Shown: positions 24,737-33,147 of the stretch, in pieces
How the letters are laid out: each line of letters starts with the position of its first letter
Position numbering within the stretch: the first letter of the stretch is position 1
Assembly: GCA_040218145.1 (NCBI GenBank)
Contig: JAVJQK010000040.1
Location: 1 to 60,480 of the forward strand
Source: Sandaracinaceae bacterium
GTDB lineage: Bacteria; Myxococcota_A; Polyangia; Polyangiales; Sandaracinaceae
Reading direction: 5' to 3'
DNA length: 60,480 nucleotides
The notes under the pieces: model-generated
The model's input: only the letters and a program-made list of their open reading frames with translations
What the model was told of the DNA's origin: nothing
The model's database searches: none
Program-made: the position numbers and the translations under genes

Positions 24737-27619
24737 ATGACCGCGGCGAGCTCCGACGAACGCGCGCCGGGCGAAGGCTTCCTGGTCCTCTGGGTCGGGG
24801 GCGCGAGCCCGGAGGAGGGTGCCGTCCAGGCCTCGCTGAAGGAGGCGGGCGTGCGGGTGGAGCTGTCCCCGCTCGACGGCCTGGCGGGTCGCGTCGCGCA
24901 TCGCGCGCCGGATCTCGTGGTGCTCGCCGGCCTCGCCGGGTCGGCGCCCGAGGGGCCGCTCGAGCAGCTCCGGGGCAGCCCGCTCGGCGCGGCCACCGCG
25001 GTCGCGGCGATCGGCCCCGCGCAGAAGGCGAGCCCCAAGCCGCGCGCGCGCTATGGCCTCGTGGTCCGCATGAGCGAGGAGACGCCCGCCGAGCAGCTCG
25101 CGGAGCAGCTCGGCGTCCTGCTCCGCGGCCTGAGCCGTCGGCCCGCGCGCTGGAAGAACCGCGTGGAGCTGGTCCGCGTGCCCGAGCTCGCCGAGCGCTA
25201 CGCCGGGGGAGGGCGGGCCGGGCTGCTCATCGCGCAGGGCTCCGGCGCGCTGGCGATCGACGCCGCGGGCGAGGTCGCCCCTGCGCCGGGCACCATGGTG
25301 GCCGCCCTGAGCGGCACGCCGACGCTCGAGATGATCTTCGCCGAGCGCGCGCCGGGCCGGGTCGTCGTGCTCGACCGCGCTCCCAGTCACCGCGAAGAGA
25401 CCGCGCCCGCCATCCGCGGCACGCGCCTCGTGGTGATCGACCCGGAGGAGGCCCGCGGCGCGCAGATGGCGTCGCGGCTCGCCGAGGCGGGGGCAGAGAC
25501 GCGCTCCGTCGTCGTGGACGAGGCGTCGATCCAGGCGAGCCGCGCGCTCGATCCGAGCCTGGTGATCGTGGCCGCGGAGGCGCTCGTCGAGCCGGGCTGC
25601 AGCCCGCTGTGGGAAGACATCCGCCTGTCGAGCGCGCCGCTGCTCGTGCTCGGTGAGGCCTTCCTCGCGCACGCCGGGACGGAGAGCCTCTTCGGGCTGG
25701 TGGCGAGCCTCTGCATGAGTGAGCTGACCCTGCGCAAGAAGCTCCGGCATGAGGAGGCGGTCGCCGAGCGCCTCGAGACGCTCGGCACCGCGCGCTGGCT
25801 CAAGCTCCTCGGGAAGTGTGGCCACCCCGTCAGCTTCCGTGTCTTCGCCGCGGCGGGCCGAGGGCGGGTCGATCTCTCGGACGGCAAGATCCGGGGCGCG
25901 TCGTTCCACCCCGCGGCGCGCGGGAAAACCATCGAGGGGCGCGCCGCGATCCAGACCCTGCTCGGGCTCCCGTTCGGCCGCGTGCTCGCGGGCCCGCCCG
26001 ACGCGCTGGGTCGACTCGACGGCGTCCGCCGCGCGCGACGACACCCGAGCATCGTGGGCAAGATCACGACGACCCCGAGCGACGGAGTGAGGCGTCGCGG
26101 CCTCGTCCGGGACGAGGTGGTCGTCAAGCGCACGGACGCGACCGGGCTGCGTCGCCCGGTGGCGATCCCGAAGCCGGTCGCGCCCGCGCCGGAGTCGAAC
26201 TGGTTGGACGACGACGACGACGAGCCGACGCGCTCGTACGAGCCGTCGGCGGTGGAGAAGCTGAGGGAGCAGCTGCGGCTGACCGAAGAGGAGGCAGCCG
26301 GGCTGGCCCAGGCCGCACCGCGCGGCTCGGCGCCGAAGAAGTCCGCTTCCGCTTCCGAGTCCGCTTCCGCCTCCGAGTCCGCTTCCGAGTCCGCTTCCGC
26401 TGCCGCTTCCGAGTCCGCTTCCGAGTCCGCTTCCGCGTCCGCTTCCGAGTCCGCTTCCGAGTCCGCTTCCGCGTCCGCTTCCGAGTCCGCTTCCGCGTCC
26501 GCTTCCGCTTCCGAGTCCGCTCCCGCTTCCGCGTCCCGGTCGGACGCCGAGTCCGCGGCGGGCGTCGAGTCCGCTTCCAGGGCGGCTTCCGCTTCCGACC
26601 GGGGGGCGTCCGGGACCCGGCGATCGGCGGGGGCCGGGGCCGGGGGTGAGCTGGGAGAGGCTTCGCGAGGCGCCGAGCCGGTGCTCGAGGCGAATCCGCT
26701 CGTCGACGCGAAGCGGGGCGGCGACGGGGAGGTCGCGGGCGCGGCGCCGCCGGAGCGTCGCGGCGCGACGAGCGTGGCCCTGGCCCTCGGGGCCGCCGCC
26801 GCCATCGCGCTCGGCGGCTTCGCGGCCTGGCGCCTGGCGGAGGAGGAGCCAGAGCGAGACCCGGCGGCGCTCGCCAACGCCTCGATCGCTCCCGCCTCGA
26901 CCGCTCCCGCCTCGACCGCTCCCGTCTCCTCCACCCCCAGCTCCGGCTCCGTCCCCGCGGAGCCTCGCCCAGAGGCGGAACCGGAGGCGACGCCGGCCCT
27001 CGCGGCGGAGACCGACTTCGAAGCGGGAACGGAAGCCGAAGCGGACCCCGAAGCCGACGTCCACGCGGAGGCGGAAGCGGCTGCCGACTCGGAGGCGGAA
27101 GCGGACGCGGACGCGGACGCGGAATCGGCAGCGGAGGCGGAAGCGGACGCGGACGCGGAAGCGGCAGCGGAGGCGGGAGCGGAAGCGGAAGCGGCGGCGG
27201 AAGCGGCAGCCGAGACAGCGGCAGCGGACTCCCCCGCCGCGGATCCTGCAACCGCCGCGCTGGTCTCCTCTTCCGTCGCGGCGGCTCGCTCCGCGGACTG
27301 GGCTCGCTCGGGCGAGCTCGCGCGGCAGGCCCTGGCCCGCGACCCGCGCCACGCCGCGGCCGCCTACCGGCTCGCGGTCGCGCTCTTCCGCCAGGGGCAG
27401 GTCGAAGAGGCGATGACCTGGGCCGAGCGCTCCGCGGAGCTCGACCCCGAGGATCCCCTGCCCGTCGCGTTGCAAGGCGACTTGTATATGCGCACCGGCC
27501 GCTTTCACCGGGCGGCGGCCATGTTCCGGCGGGCTCTGGAGATCGAGCCTCGCTTCACGCCCGCGCAACGCCGGATGGATCGACTGCGCGAGCGCGGCGT
27601 CGTGCAAGACGGCGAGTGA
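24737..27619 (+). CDS. Receiver/PATAN-like regulatory protein with TPR tail and giant linkers
   Basis: A 960-aa protein. The N-terminus (about 1-110) and a second segment (about 225-320; [24 protein letters not shown]) look like degenerate response-regulator receivers. Residues 355-430 ([22 protein letters not shown]) resemble a DUF4388/PATAN domain. Then come a Ser-Ala-Glu linker (about 534-620), one transmembrane helix (about 679-698), a Glu/Ala/Asp linker (about 744-834) and TPRs to the end. It looks like a signalling scaffold spanning the membrane. It follows the EAL gene by 16 nt. No phosphoacceptor aspartate can be placed with certainty. Confidence 0.65.
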   Translation: MTAASSDERAPGEGFLVLWVGGASPEEGAVQASLKEAGVRVELSPLDGLAGRVAHRAPDLVVLAGLAGSAPEGPLEQLRGSPLGAATAVAAIGPAQKASPKPRARYGLVVRMSEETPAEQLAEQLGVLLRGLSRRPARWKNRVELVRVPELAERYAGGGRAGLLIAQGSGALAIDAAGEVAPAPGTMVAALSGTPTLEMIFAERAPGRVVVLDRAPSHREETAPAIRGTRLVVIDPEEARGAQMASRLAEAGAETRSVVVDEASIQASRALDPSLVIVAAEALVEPGCSPLWEDIRLSSAPLLVLGEAFLAHAGTESLFGLVASLCMSELTLRKKLRHEEAVAERLETLGTARWLKLLGKCGHPVSFRVFAAAGRGRVDLSDGKIRGASFHPAARGKTIEGRAAIQTLLGLPFGRVLAGPPDALGRLDGVRRARRHPSIVGKITTTPSDGVRRRGLVRDEVVVKRTDATGLRRPVAIPKPVAPAPESNWLDDDDDEPTRSYEPSAVEKLREQLRLTEEEAAGLAQAAPRGSAPKKSASASESASASESASESASAAASESASESASASASESASESASASASESASASASASESAPASASRSDAESAAGVESASRAASASDRGASGTRRSAGAGAGGELGEASRGAEPVLEANPLVDAKRGGDGEVAGAAPPERRGATSVALALGAAAAIALGGFAAWRLAEEEPERDPAALANASIAPASTAPASTAPVSSTPSSGSVPAEPRPEAEPEATPALAAETDFEAGTEAEADPEADVHAEAEAAADSEAEADADADAESAAEAEADADAEAAAEAGAEAEAAAEAAAETAAADSPAADPATAALVSSSVAAARSADWARSGELARQALARDPRHAAAAYRLAVALFRQGQVEEAMTWAERSAELDPEDPLPVALQGDLYMRTGRFHRAAAMFRRALEIEPRFTPAQRRMDRLRERGVVQDGE
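26338..26596 (+). repeat. Hexamer-based coding repeat (Ser-Ala-Glu linker)
   Basis: A run built from TCCGCTTCCGAG and TCCGCTTCCGCT units encodes alternating SASE/SESA. The codons are nearly uniform (TCC, GCT, GAG), so the DNA itself is repetitive and prone to slippage. It lies inside the receiver/PATAN protein gene. Confidence 0.8.
26970..27240 (+). repeat. GCGGAAGCGGA-type coding repeat (Glu-Ala-Asp linker)
   Basis: A second low-complexity stretch in the same gene, built on GAAGCGGAC/GAGGCGGAA units. It encodes an acidic Ala/Glu/Asp tract between the membrane helix and the TPR region. Confidence 0.75.
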
Positions 27620-27655
27620 CTTGCGGCGCTCCGCGCGCCTCGGCAGGCTCCGTGC

Positions 27656-28882
27656 GTGCGGCGCGTGTGGCCCTCAGGATCGTGTTCTCGAGCGCTGTGT
27701 TCCCCAGCGCTGTGCCTCGCGGCGCTGCTCGCGGGCTGCGCCGATCCCCTCGCCGGTCTCACCGTCGTGGGGGACGATCCGAGCGACGCTCCCCTGGCGG
27801 GCCTCGACGACGCGACGCTGCGCCGCTTCGAGGCGGGGGACGCGCTCTTCGAGCAGCCCTTCCGCGCGTCGCAGGGCCTCGGCCCCGTGTACATCCGGCA
27901 CGCGTGCGTCTCGTGTCACGAGGACGACGCGCGCGGGCCGGGCGCGGTGCGCAAGATGGTGCTCCTCGATCCCGACGGCGTGGTGAGCGAGGACCAGTCC
28001 GCGCTCGTCCACGGGCACACCGTGCGGCCGCAGCGCGCGGCGGGGGCGACGCGAGGCGTCGAGCCGCCCGCCGATCGAGAGGTCTGGATCACGCGCCGCT
28101 TCGGCCCGCCCGTGTTCGCGCGCGGGTACCTCGAGGCGATCGACGACGCGGAGATCGAGCGGGTCGAGGCCGAGCAGGCGCGGGAGGGCGTCGTGAGCGG
28201 TCGCGTCCATCGCGTGGCCTGGCAGTCGGAGGCCAACCCCCTCGCGACCCACGGCCTGGGCCCGGGCGCGACGAACCTCATCGGCCGCTTCGGCCTCAAG
28301 GCGCGCCTCGCGACGCTGGACGAGTTCGTCGCCGACGCGTTCCAGGGCGACATGGGCCTGACCTCACCGCTCCGCCCTCGCGAGCTGTCCAACCCCGACG
28401 GGCTCCTCGACGACGCGCGGGAGGGGGTGGACCTCGACGCCGAGTCGATCGAGCTCGTCACCGACTACGTGCGACTGCTCGCCATCCCGGCCCGCGCCGC
28501 GCCCCCCGAGGGCGCCGCGGCGCTGTTCGCCGAGGTCGGCTGCGCGCGCTGCCACGTGCCGACGCTCCGCACCCGGGCCGACTACCCCATCGCCGCGCTC
28601 GCCGACGTCGACGCGCCGGTGTTCTCCGACCTGCTCCTGCACGACATGGGCGAGGGGCTCGCGGACGGCCTGCGAGACGGAGACGCGCTCGGCTCGGAGT
28701 GGCGCACAGCGCCGCTCATCGGGCTGCGACACCAGCGCGCGCTCCTCCACGATGGCCGCGCGAGCACCGCGCTCGAGGCGATCGAGGCGCACGACGGCGA
28801 GGCGCGCGGCGCCGCCGAGGCGTTCGCCGCGCTCCCCGAGGCGGCGCGCGACACCCTCCTCCGCTATGTGGAAGGCCTCTGA
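27656..28882 (+). CDS. Di-haem oxidoreductase lipoprotein (DUF1111/thiol oxidoreductase family)
   Basis: A 408-aa exported lipoprotein: the lipobox is LLAGC with Cys28. Two CxxCH haem c sites are present (CVSCH near residue 84, CARCH near 297), plus an LLHDMGEGL segment with a distal ligand and a C-terminal RTAPLIGL...LLHDGRA block. All are typical of the DUF1111 family, relatives of cytochrome c peroxidase. It ends one nt before an imelysin-type lipoprotein gene, a pairing known from bacterial iron-uptake loci. The haem protein is therefore likely part of periplasmic iron handling. Confidence 0.85.
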   Translation: MRRVWPSGSCSRALCSPALCLAALLAGCADPLAGLTVVGDDPSDAPLAGLDDATLRRFEAGDALFEQPFRASQGLGPVYIRHACVSCHEDDARGPGAVRKMVLLDPDGVVSEDQSALVHGHTVRPQRAAGATRGVEPPADREVWITRRFGPPVFARGYLEAIDDAEIERVEAEQAREGVVSGRVHRVAWQSEANPLATHGLGPGATNLIGRFGLKARLATLDEFVADAFQGDMGLTSPLRPRELSNPDGLLDDAREGVDLDAESIELVTDYVRLLAIPARAAPPEGAAALFAEVGCARCHVPTLRTRADYPIAALADVDAPVFSDLLLHDMGEGLADGLRDGDALGSEWRTAPLIGLRHQRALLHDGRASTALEAIEAHDGEARGAAEAFAALPEAARDTLLRYVEGL

Positions 28883-28883
28883 G

Positions 28884-29897
28884 ATGCGACGCGCGATCCT
28901 CGGCATCAACCTCCTCGGCCTCCTCCTCCTCGGCGGCTGCGCCGACGACCCGGAAGCCGCGGCCACGCTCTCGGTGAAGGGCTACGTGGAGGCCGAGCTG
29001 GACACGCTCCACGCGGCGTCGGTCGCCTTGCAGCGCGCCGCCCCCGAGCCCGACGCGGACGGGTGGAACGCGCGTGACGACGCGGAGGCCGTCGCCTCCA
29101 TGCGGCGCGAGTGGGCGCGCGCGCGGGCCGCGTACGAGCGCATCGAGGGCGCCATCGCCGTGCTCTTCCCGCACCTCGATGTCTCGACCGACGAGCGCTA
29201 CGACGGCTTCATCGAGCTCGAGGCGGACGCCGACCTCTTCGACGGCGAGGGCGCCACCGGGATGCACGCGATCGAGCGCATCCTGTGGGCCGACGCGCAT
29301 CCCCCGAACGTCGTCGCGTTCGAGTCCTCGCTCGTCGGCTACGCGCCGGCCCGCTTCCCCGAGACCGAAGCCGAGGCGCGCCGGTTCCGGGACGCGCTCG
29401 TCGCGCGCCTCATCGAGGACATCGAGACGATGCGCACGCAGTTCGCGCCGCTCGCCCTCGACCCCGCGACCGCCTTCGGAGGCGTCATCGGCTCGATGGG
29501 CGAGCAGGTGGAGAAGATCTCCCTCGCCGCGACCGGCGAGGACGAGTCTCGCTACGCCCAGACCACGCTCGCCGACATGCGCGCGAACCTCGAGGGCGGG
29601 CGGCAGATCTATCTCGCGTTCCAGCCGTGGGTCCGGGCGCACGGCCCCGAGGCCGACGACGAGGTCGCCGCCGGCTTCGACCGGCTCGACGCCGCCTACG
29701 GCGCGCTCTCCGGGGACTCGCTGCCCCCGGTCCCCGAAGGCTGGAACCCCGACGAGCCGGACCCGGCGCACCTGGACGGGGCCTACGGGCGGCTCTGGCA
29801 GCGAGTCTCCGCCGAGGCGGACCCGGACTCCCCCACCTCGCTCGTCAGCGCGATGCGCGCCGCGGCGCATGTGATCGACGTGCCCATCGCGCCCTGA
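28884..29897 (+). CDS. Imelysin/EfeO-like (M75) lipoprotein
   Basis: A 337-aa lipoprotein with lipobox LLGGC (Cys19) and a helical imelysin domain. The family signature GxHxxE is G126-M-H128-A-I-E131. Further conserved features are the RARAAYERIEGAI helix and the C-terminal YGRLWQRVSAEADPDSPTSL. Imelysin-like proteins (EfeO, IrpA) bind ferrous iron in the periplasm or outer membrane. It starts 1 nt after the DUF1111 stop, so the two form an operon. No EfeU or EfeB gene is adjacent. Confidence 0.85.
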   Translation: MRRAILGINLLGLLLLGGCADDPEAAATLSVKGYVEAELDTLHAASVALQRAAPEPDADGWNARDDAEAVASMRREWARARAAYERIEGAIAVLFPHLDVSTDERYDGFIELEADADLFDGEGATGMHAIERILWADAHPPNVVAFESSLVGYAPARFPETEAEARRFRDALVARLIEDIETMRTQFAPLALDPATAFGGVIGSMGEQVEKISLAATGEDESRYAQTTLADMRANLEGGRQIYLAFQPWVRAHGPEADDEVAAGFDRLDAAYGALSGDSLPPVPEGWNPDEPDPAHLDGAYGRLWQRVSAEADPDSPTSLVSAMRAAAHVIDVPIAP

Positions 29898-29994
29898 GCC
29901 CTTCGCGGACACTCGGGGGAGAAGCGCCACGCTGTCGGGAGAACCCCCGTAGGGGAATCACCCACACCAGCCCGAGATGCGCGACGAAATTCCC

Positions 29995-30015
29995 CGATCG
30001 CGGAGGGTGCGATCG
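29995..30015. promoter_or_regulatory. Inverted repeat, possible operator
   Basis: CGATCGC (29995-30001) and GCGATCG (30009-30015) are separated by 7 nt, 17 nt upstream of the pseudokinase start. Its position suits a regulator binding site, but nothing shows which one. Confidence 0.3.
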
Positions 30016-30032
30016 ATGCATTCAGGTCCCGC

Positions 30033-30890
30033 GTGTCGGTCAGGGATTCAGGGGTGGGCCCAGCGGATGGGCTCGAGTCGTTGGACATTCCGCTCGCGCG
30101 CGGGAAGTACCTGCTGGAGCGCGCGCTCTTCCGCGGGACGCGCACCACGATCTTCTCGGCGTGGCAGTCCAACCTGGACCGGACCGTGTGGATCGAGCTC
30201 GGGCATCGGGAGCTCCCGATCCGGCACCGCTCGCTCAGCGGGCTCGAGAGCCGTGGGCTGCCCCGCATCTACGAGCTCGGGTGGGACGAGGAGCGTGGCC
30301 CGTTCGCGGTGCTCGAGCCGCTGACCGGGCGCTCGCTGACCGAGCGGGTGCTGCTCTCCGGCCGCCACATCGGCCTCGTCGAGGTGGCGTTCCTCGGCCA
30401 GGAGCTCCTCGGTCACCTCGACGTGCTGCACGACGCCGGGCGCACGCACGCCGAGATCGACCCCGACCACGTCTGGCTGCCGAGCCGGCGCGGCGGCGTG
30501 CGGCTCGCGTTCCACCCGCTCCAGGACGAGCTCCAGCCGGGGGTCGCGATCCGGAGCAGCCCCTACCACGCGCCGGAGCAGCTCCGCCCGGGGGCCGGGG
30601 TGGACCTCCGCACCGATCTCTACCGGCTCGCCGCCACGCTCTACTTCGCGCTGACCGGCGCGCCGCCGTTCGCGGCGACCGACCCCGCCAGGCTGAACGA
30701 GCAGATCCTCGGCGGGGAGCTCACGCCCCCGTCGCGACACGGCTCGTTCGGGCGCGACGTCGACGACTTCTTCGCCCGCGCCCTGTCCCCCGACGCGTCC
30801 GACCGGTTCCGCAGCGTGCAGGAGATGGCGCGCGGCCTGCGGCTCGCCGCGCTCTTCCACGACTACGAATCCAGCGCCGACGGCGGCTGA
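30033..30890 (+). CDS. Serine/threonine pseudokinase
   Basis: A 285-aa protein with a bacterial Ser/Thr kinase-like fold, recognisable by the late motifs HAPEQL (179-184) and DLRTDLYRLAATLYFALTG (191-209). The catalytic residues are gone. The VAIK lysine is Glu55 (VWIEL), HRD is H139-A-E141, the following asparagine is lost, and no DFG is present near 158-163. It should not phosphorylate and is probably a scaffold or allosteric partner. The GTG start lies in a gap holding an inverted repeat CGATCGC...GCGATCG (29995-30015), which may be an operator. It is convergent with tpx. Confidence 0.7.
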   Translation: MSVRDSGVGPADGLESLDIPLARGKYLLERALFRGTRTTIFSAWQSNLDRTVWIELGHRELPIRHRSLSGLESRGLPRIYELGWDEERGPFAVLEPLTGRSLTERVLLSGRHIGLVEVAFLGQELLGHLDVLHDAGRTHAEIDPDHVWLPSRRGGVRLAFHPLQDELQPGVAIRSSPYHAPEQLRPGAGVDLRTDLYRLAATLYFALTGAPPFAATDPARLNEQILGGELTPPSRHGSFGRDVDDFFARALSPDASDRFRSVQEMARGLRLAALFHDYESSADGG

Positions 30891-30901
30891 CGCGGAGCGG
30901 C

Positions 30902-31396
30902 CTACAGCACGGCCAGGGCCGCGTCGTAGTCCGGCTCGTGCACGATGTCGTCGACGAGCTGTCGGTGCAGGACGTCGTCGTTCTCGTCGAGCACCACGAC
31001 GGCGCGCGCGAGCAGGCCCTTCATCGGGCCGTCCATCAGCTTCACGCCGTAGTCGGTGGGGAAGGTGGAGCGGAACGCGGAGAGCGTCGCGACCCCCTCG
31101 AGCCCCTCGGCCGCGCAGAAGCGCTTGGCCGCGAAGGGCAGGTCGACCGAGATGTTCAGCACGACCACGCCGTCCTTGCCCGACGCCTTCTCGTTGAAGG
31201 TGCGCACGCTGGTCGCGCACACGGACGTGTCGATGGACGGGAAGATGTTGAGCACCTTCTTCTTCCCGGCGTAGTCGCTCGGGCTCTTCTCGGACAGGTC
31301 GGCGGCGACGAGCTTGAACGGCGGCGCCTTGCTGCCCTTCGGCGGCAGCTCGCCACTGGTGGAGACGGGGTTTCCCTTGAGCGCGGTCTTGGCCAT
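30902..31396 (-). CDS. tpx: Thiol peroxidase (atypical 2-Cys peroxiredoxin)
   Basis: A 164-aa Tpx peroxiredoxin that reduces peroxides with thioredoxin as the known electron donor. The peroxidatic cysteine is C60 in PSIDTSVCATSVRTFN, and the resolving cysteine is C94 in KRFCAAEG. The length and the start MAKTALKGNP are typical. GGGAGGA lies 8 nt before the ATG, so the upstream open frame to 31537 is ignored. TAGAAG about 25 nt upstream could be a -10. It converges with the pseudokinase gene (11 nt between the stops). Confidence 0.95.
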   Translation of the reverse strand: MAKTALKGNPVSTSGELPPKGSKAPPFKLVAADLSEKSPSDYAGKKKVLNIFPSIDTSVCATSVRTFNEKASGKDGVVVLNISVDLPFAAKRFCAAEGLEGVATLSAFRSTFPTDYGVKLMDGPMKGLLARAVVVLDENDDVLHRQLVDDIVHEPDYDAALAVL

Positions 31397-31427
31397 GGTC
31401 GATCCTCCCGCCGTCCTTCTAGCAGTT

Positions 31428-31578
31428 TCCGGCGAAGATGACCGCGCGCGCCTCGCCGGCGGGACGACGCGCCCAGCGCGCCAGTCGCTCCTCCGAAATG
31501 CTCCAGCATCTCGTCGTCGGCCCGGCGCGCTGGACACGCCGTCGCGCTCGGCGATCCATCGCGCGCATCTTCGCCGGA
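31428..31578. repeat. Long palindrome, family B copy 2
   Basis: A 151-nt near-palindrome centred at 31503. The outermost arms TCCGGCGAAGATG (31428-31440) and CATCTTCGCCGGA (31566-31578) are perfect 13-mers. The middle arm segments with CCAGCGCGCC pair. The core is GAAATGCT, CC, AGCATCTC (31495-31511). Sequence outside the core is unlike the other copies. It occupies most of the gap between the H1-like gene stop and tpx. Confidence 0.85.
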
Positions 31579-31619
31579 CCCTGCAGGCCTGCCCGGCCGG
31601 GATGCCAACCGCTTTCGCG

Positions 31620-32777
31620 TCAGCTCGGCCGCTGCGTGTTCTGCTCGGCGTAGAAGGCGGCGACCTCGTCGGTGGTGACCATGGACTCGGCGCCCAGGTG
31701 CCTGAAGAACGCGGCCGCGGCGGCGCAGGCGGCGAGGGTGTCGGTGCCCGGCTCGGGCATGCGACGCCAGACCCAGACCGCCTCGTCCTGGGTGGCGTTG
31801 ATGATCTGCTCGGTGACGTCGGGCGGGGCGACGATCTGCGCGGCCTCGAGCGCGTAGCCGAGGGTCTGGTGCGCGAGCGCGAGCACGGCGAAGCGCGGAT
31901 CGAGCGCGTCGAACGCCTGCCACTTGGGCTTCTCGGGCTTCATCTGGTTGAGCACCGCGAGGAAGGCGTTGACCGCGTACACGGCGGCGATGCGCTTCTG
32001 TCGCTTGCGGATCTCGTCGAGGATGATGACGGGGTCGCCCCGCCGTCCCTCGAGGTGCTCGCCGAGGACCTGCGTGATCACCGCGACGTGCGCCTCCGCG
32101 GCCTGCAAGGCGTCCATCAGGAAGAGCCCGCGGAGGTCGCGCGGCGGCTGGGCGCGGAACTGGTCGACGAGGTCGGCGAAGTTCTGATCGGCGTTCATGC
32201 GCTCGGCGACGATGGTCGCCCACGCGTTGCAGGTCAGATCGATCTCGCTCACCCGCTCGCGGACCTTGTCCCGCTCGCCGCGAGTGGGGCGGGCCGAGAC
32301 GGGGCTGAGGGCGCCGTTGGCCTTGTCGCCAGCCGCCTCGTTCGCCCGCGCCTTCTTGGGGGCGGCCTGCTTGGCGGCAGGCTTCTTGGCGGCGGCCTTC
32401 TTGGAGGCGGCTTTCTTCGGCGCGGCCTTCTTGGAGGCGGCCTTCTTGGCGGCGGTCTTCTTGGAGGCGGCCTTCTTCGGCGCGGCCTTCTTCGGCGCGG
32501 CCTTCTTGGCGGCGGCCTTCTTCGGCGCGGCCTTCTTGGCGGCGGCCTTCTTCGGCGCGGCCTTCTTGGCGGCGGCCTTCTTCGGCGCGGCCTTCTTGGA
32601 GGCGGCCTTCTTGGAGGCGGCCTTCTTCGGCGCGGCCTTCTTCGGCGCGGCCTTCTTCGGCGCGGCCTTCTTGGAGGCGGGACGCTTCCGCGCGGTCTTC
32701 GCCGCCTTGGTGGGGGACTTCTTCCTCGCCGTCTCCTTGGAGGCGACCGTCTTTCCCGTCTTCTTCCGCGCGGACAT
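31620..32777 (-). CDS. Histone H1-like protein with a C-terminal helical domain
   Basis: A 385-aa protein. Residues 1-150 are a Lys/Ala tail made of about twenty KKAAxKKA-type units, like eukaryotic H1 tails and bacterial HC2/AlgP-type proteins that bind DNA non-specifically. Residues 153-385 form a mostly helical domain (AERMNADQNFADLVDQF..., LDPRFAVLALAHQTLGYALE) that I do not recognise. The fusion suggests a nucleoid protein with an added protein-contact module. The chosen ATG (MSARKKTGK) starts the basic tail. The DNA of the tail is itself repetitive, so tail length may vary between strains. Confidence 0.75.
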   Translation of the reverse strand: MSARKKTGKTVASKETARKKSPTKAAKTARKRPASKKAAPKKAAPKKAAPKKAASKKAASKKAAPKKAAAKKAAPKKAAAKKAAPKKAAAKKAAPKKAAPKKAASKKTAAKKAASKKAAPKKAASKKAAAKKPAAKQAAPKKARANEAAGDKANGALSPVSARPTRGERDKVRERVSEIDLTCNAWATIVAERMNADQNFADLVDQFRAQPPRDLRGLFLMDALQAAEAHVAVITQVLGEHLEGRRGDPVIILDEIRKRQKRIAAVYAVNAFLAVLNQMKPEKPKWQAFDALDPRFAVLALAHQTLGYALEAAQIVAPPDVTEQIINATQDEAVWVWRRMPEPGTDTLAACAAAAAFFRHLGAESMVTTDEVAAFYAEQNTQRPS

Positions 32778-32874
32778 GCGCGCGAGCATGCCAGATCCTC
32801 GACTGAACGCGACCGCGGATTTCGAGGGACCGCGGACCGGACACCCGAGCCGCCACCGGAGCATCCGTCGTGCC

Positions 32875-33059
32875 GGCCAATCGGCTAGTCACCCGGAACA
32901 GCGATTCATGGCAGCCCCCCTCGGCCCTCGACGCGCGACTCTGCGTCACTCCTCCTCGAAATACTCGGGGTATTCCTCGTCGTCGTTCCTCGATTCGCGC
33001 GCCGATGGCTCGCGGGGGGCTGCCACTCACTGCTGTTCCGGGTGACCAGGCCGCTTGCC
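32875..33059. repeat. Long palindrome, family B copy 3
   Basis: The longest copy, about 185 nt and centred at 32966/32967. From the centre outward: GAAATACTC / GGGGTATTC; a variable mid-arm; a perfect pair of 12-mers TGGCAGCCCCCC (32909-32920) / GGGGGGCTGCCA; and a perfect GTCACCCGGAACAGC (32888-32902) / GCTGTTCCGGGTGAC pair. It fills the divergent gap between the H1-like and transglutaminase genes. No other gene is seen in 32778-33147. Confidence 0.85.
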
Positions 33060-33147
33060 ACCCCGTCCTCGATTCGCCTGTTTCACAGGGCCGGCCGGGT
33101 TGGCACCGACGCTGCAAACCATCGAGCCGGATTCACTGGAGAACACG

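Noticed and set aside
26338..26596. Possible CRISPR-like or satellite array
   Set aside because: The units are in-frame Ser-Ala-Glu codons within a long gene, with no spacers.
32340..32700. Regular 9-12 nt repeats that look like an array
   Set aside because: They are codon repeats for the Lys/Ala tail of the H1-like protein, in frame throughout, with no unique spacers, so not CRISPR.
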